Source of the DNA: Bacteroidales bacterium
Lineage (GTDB): Bacteria; Bacteroidota; Bacteroidia; Bacteroidales; UBA932
Assembly (NCBI GenBank): GCA_017428035.1
Contig: JAFRRR010000102.1
Coordinates: 1 to 42,935, forward strand
Reading direction: 5' to 3'
Length of the DNA: 42,935 nucleotides
Positions 42,354 to 42,935 of the stretch are shown here, piece by piece. The notes under the pieces were generated by a model. It searched no databases. It was not told the DNA's origin and was given only the letters and a program-made list of their open reading frames with translations. A program made the translations under genes and the position numbers. Each line of letters opens with the position of its first letter. Positions within the stretch are counted from its first letter, which is position 1.

Positions 42354-42593
42354 ATGACTAGAAACGACATATTTGAATCGCTGAAAAACATTATCTGGCA
42401 AATCCGCCCCAATACCGACCTGACAAGGGTTGACGAGGACACACAGCTGGTGCGCGACCTGGGCCTTGACTCCCTCACAACCCTGCTGATGAGCCTGGCG
42501 ATAGAGAATAAATACGGCTTCAAGTTTGAGGGTGCTCCCCAGTTCACCGCCGTGAAAGACGTTATAGACTACATAGAGAAGGTATGTCAGTAG
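42354..42593 (+). CDS. Acyl carrier protein
   Basis: A 79-aa acyl carrier protein with the phosphopantetheine-accepting Ser in DLGLDSLTTLLM (residue 40), followed by FEGAPQFTAVKDVIDYIE. It differs from the housekeeping fatty-acid ACP, which has DSLD or DSLDTVE after the Asp-Ser. This suggests a dedicated carrier for the ligase directly upstream. The next gene's ATG (42584) overlaps its end by 10 bp. Confidence 0.93.
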   Translation: MTRNDIFESLKNIIWQIRPNTDLTRVDEDTQLVRDLGLDSLTTLLMSLAIENKYGFKFEGAPQFTAVKDVIDYIEKVCQ

Positions 42594-42935
42594 AAATAGT
42601 AACGGTCTCGGGTCGCAAGCGGCTCAAGGACTTCATAACCTACCCCGACAAGCTATATAAAGACTGCGCAAACTGGGTGCCGGCGCTCCAGGGTGACGAA
42701 TATGACACCTTTGACCCGGGAAAAAACGGAGCCTACGACTTTTGCGAGGCAGAGTGCTTCCTGGCGCTCAGAGAAGGCAAGATTGTGGGCCGCGTGGCTG
42801 CCATCATCAACCACAAGGCCGACGACGAGAAGAAAATCGTGCGCTTCGGTTGGCTCGATTTCATTGAGGACGAGGCGGTCTTGAAGGCCTTGATGGACAC
42901 CGTCGTCGAATGGGGAAAACAGAGCGGACGCACCG
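42584..42935 (+). CDS. GNAT-family acyltransferase, 3' end beyond the window
   Basis: The first 117 codons of a protein beginning MSVEIVTVSGRKRLKDFI, running off the right edge. Translation by eye gives YPDKLYKDCANWVPALQGDE, FDPGKNGAYDFCEAECFLAL, then GKIVGRVAAIINHK and VRFGWLDFIEDEAVLKAL. This matches a Bacteroidetes family annotated as GNAT N-acetyltransferase; the IVGRVAAI strand is the start of the acyl-donor site. The ATG lies inside the 3' end of the ACP gene, so the two are coupled; an acyl-ACP may be the donor (inference). Confidence 0.8.
   Translation, partial: MSVEIVTVSGRKRLKDFITYPDKLYKDCANWVPALQGDEYDTFDPGKNGAYDFCEAECFLALREGKIVGRVAAIINHKADDEKKIVRFGWLDFIEDEAVLKALMDTVVEWGKQSGRT

Overview
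The window reads as chromosomal DNA of a Bacteroidales bacterium, probably an uncultured gut or rumen lineage. The evidence is a SusC/SusD pair, many BACON-domain lipoproteins, TonB-dependent receptors with carboxypeptidase-like N-termini, and a recurring promoter of the Bacteroidetes type (TTTG, about 19 bases, TAnnTTTG). Coding density is high, many convergent genes are only 2-3 bp apart or overlap, and I see no phage or plasmid backbone.

Layout. 1-2.5 kb: tRNA-Gly(GCC), pheS and a mannose-1-phosphate guanylyltransferase, all on the minus strand. 2.6-8.5 kb (minus): an Oar-like TonB-dependent receptor followed by a large BACON/OB-fold lipoprotein. 8.6-10 kb (plus): metK, with its own -33/-7 promoter and a SAM-II riboswitch whose pseudoknot ends 6 nt before the start codon. 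10-11 kb: two small divergent BACON lipoproteins whose promoters overlap. 11-19.8 kb (minus): a tight five-gene operon of BACON/OB lipoprotein, DNA/RNA non-specific endonuclease, endonuclease/exonuclease/phosphatase-family nuclease, TonB-dependent receptor and DUF5689-type lipoprotein. I read it as a nucleic-acid scavenging locus built like a polysaccharide utilization locus. 19.8-23.1 kb: flavodiiron protein plus rubredoxin (oxygen/NO detoxification), an M48 lipoprotein protease and a Gfo/Idh/MocA oxidoreductase.

23.1-24.8 kb holds a REP-associated tyrosine transposase (RAYT) gene between two ~145-bp palindromic elements in direct orientation, plus three 68-bp tandem repeats sharing motifs with them. 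24.8-35.4 kb (plus) is a six-gene polysaccharide utilization locus (GH3, GH144, SusC, SusD, LamG lipoprotein, Ig-GH144) predicted to act on beta-1,2-glucan. 35.4-37.2 kb (minus): a cysteine hydrolase and a GT4 glycosyltransferase. 37.3-40.8 kb (plus): a PlsC-like and an OlsB-like acyltransferase matching the glycine-lipid genes glsA/glsB of Bacteroides, a small unknown protein and a P1-family peptidase, ending in a strong terminator. 40.85 kb to the edge: an AMP-forming acyl ligase, an acyl carrier protein and the start of a GNAT acyltransferase.

Two window-wide signals stand out. The tetranucleotide CATG is nearly absent (about eight copies seen by eye in 43 kb), visible as a synonymous switch to T-ending codons before Met. 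Promoters and terminators are also compacted, with -33 elements inside upstream terminators and several transcripts predicted to have almost no leader. The best candidates for little-described biology are the nuclease/TonB/OB-fold locus and the RAYT with its flanking elements.
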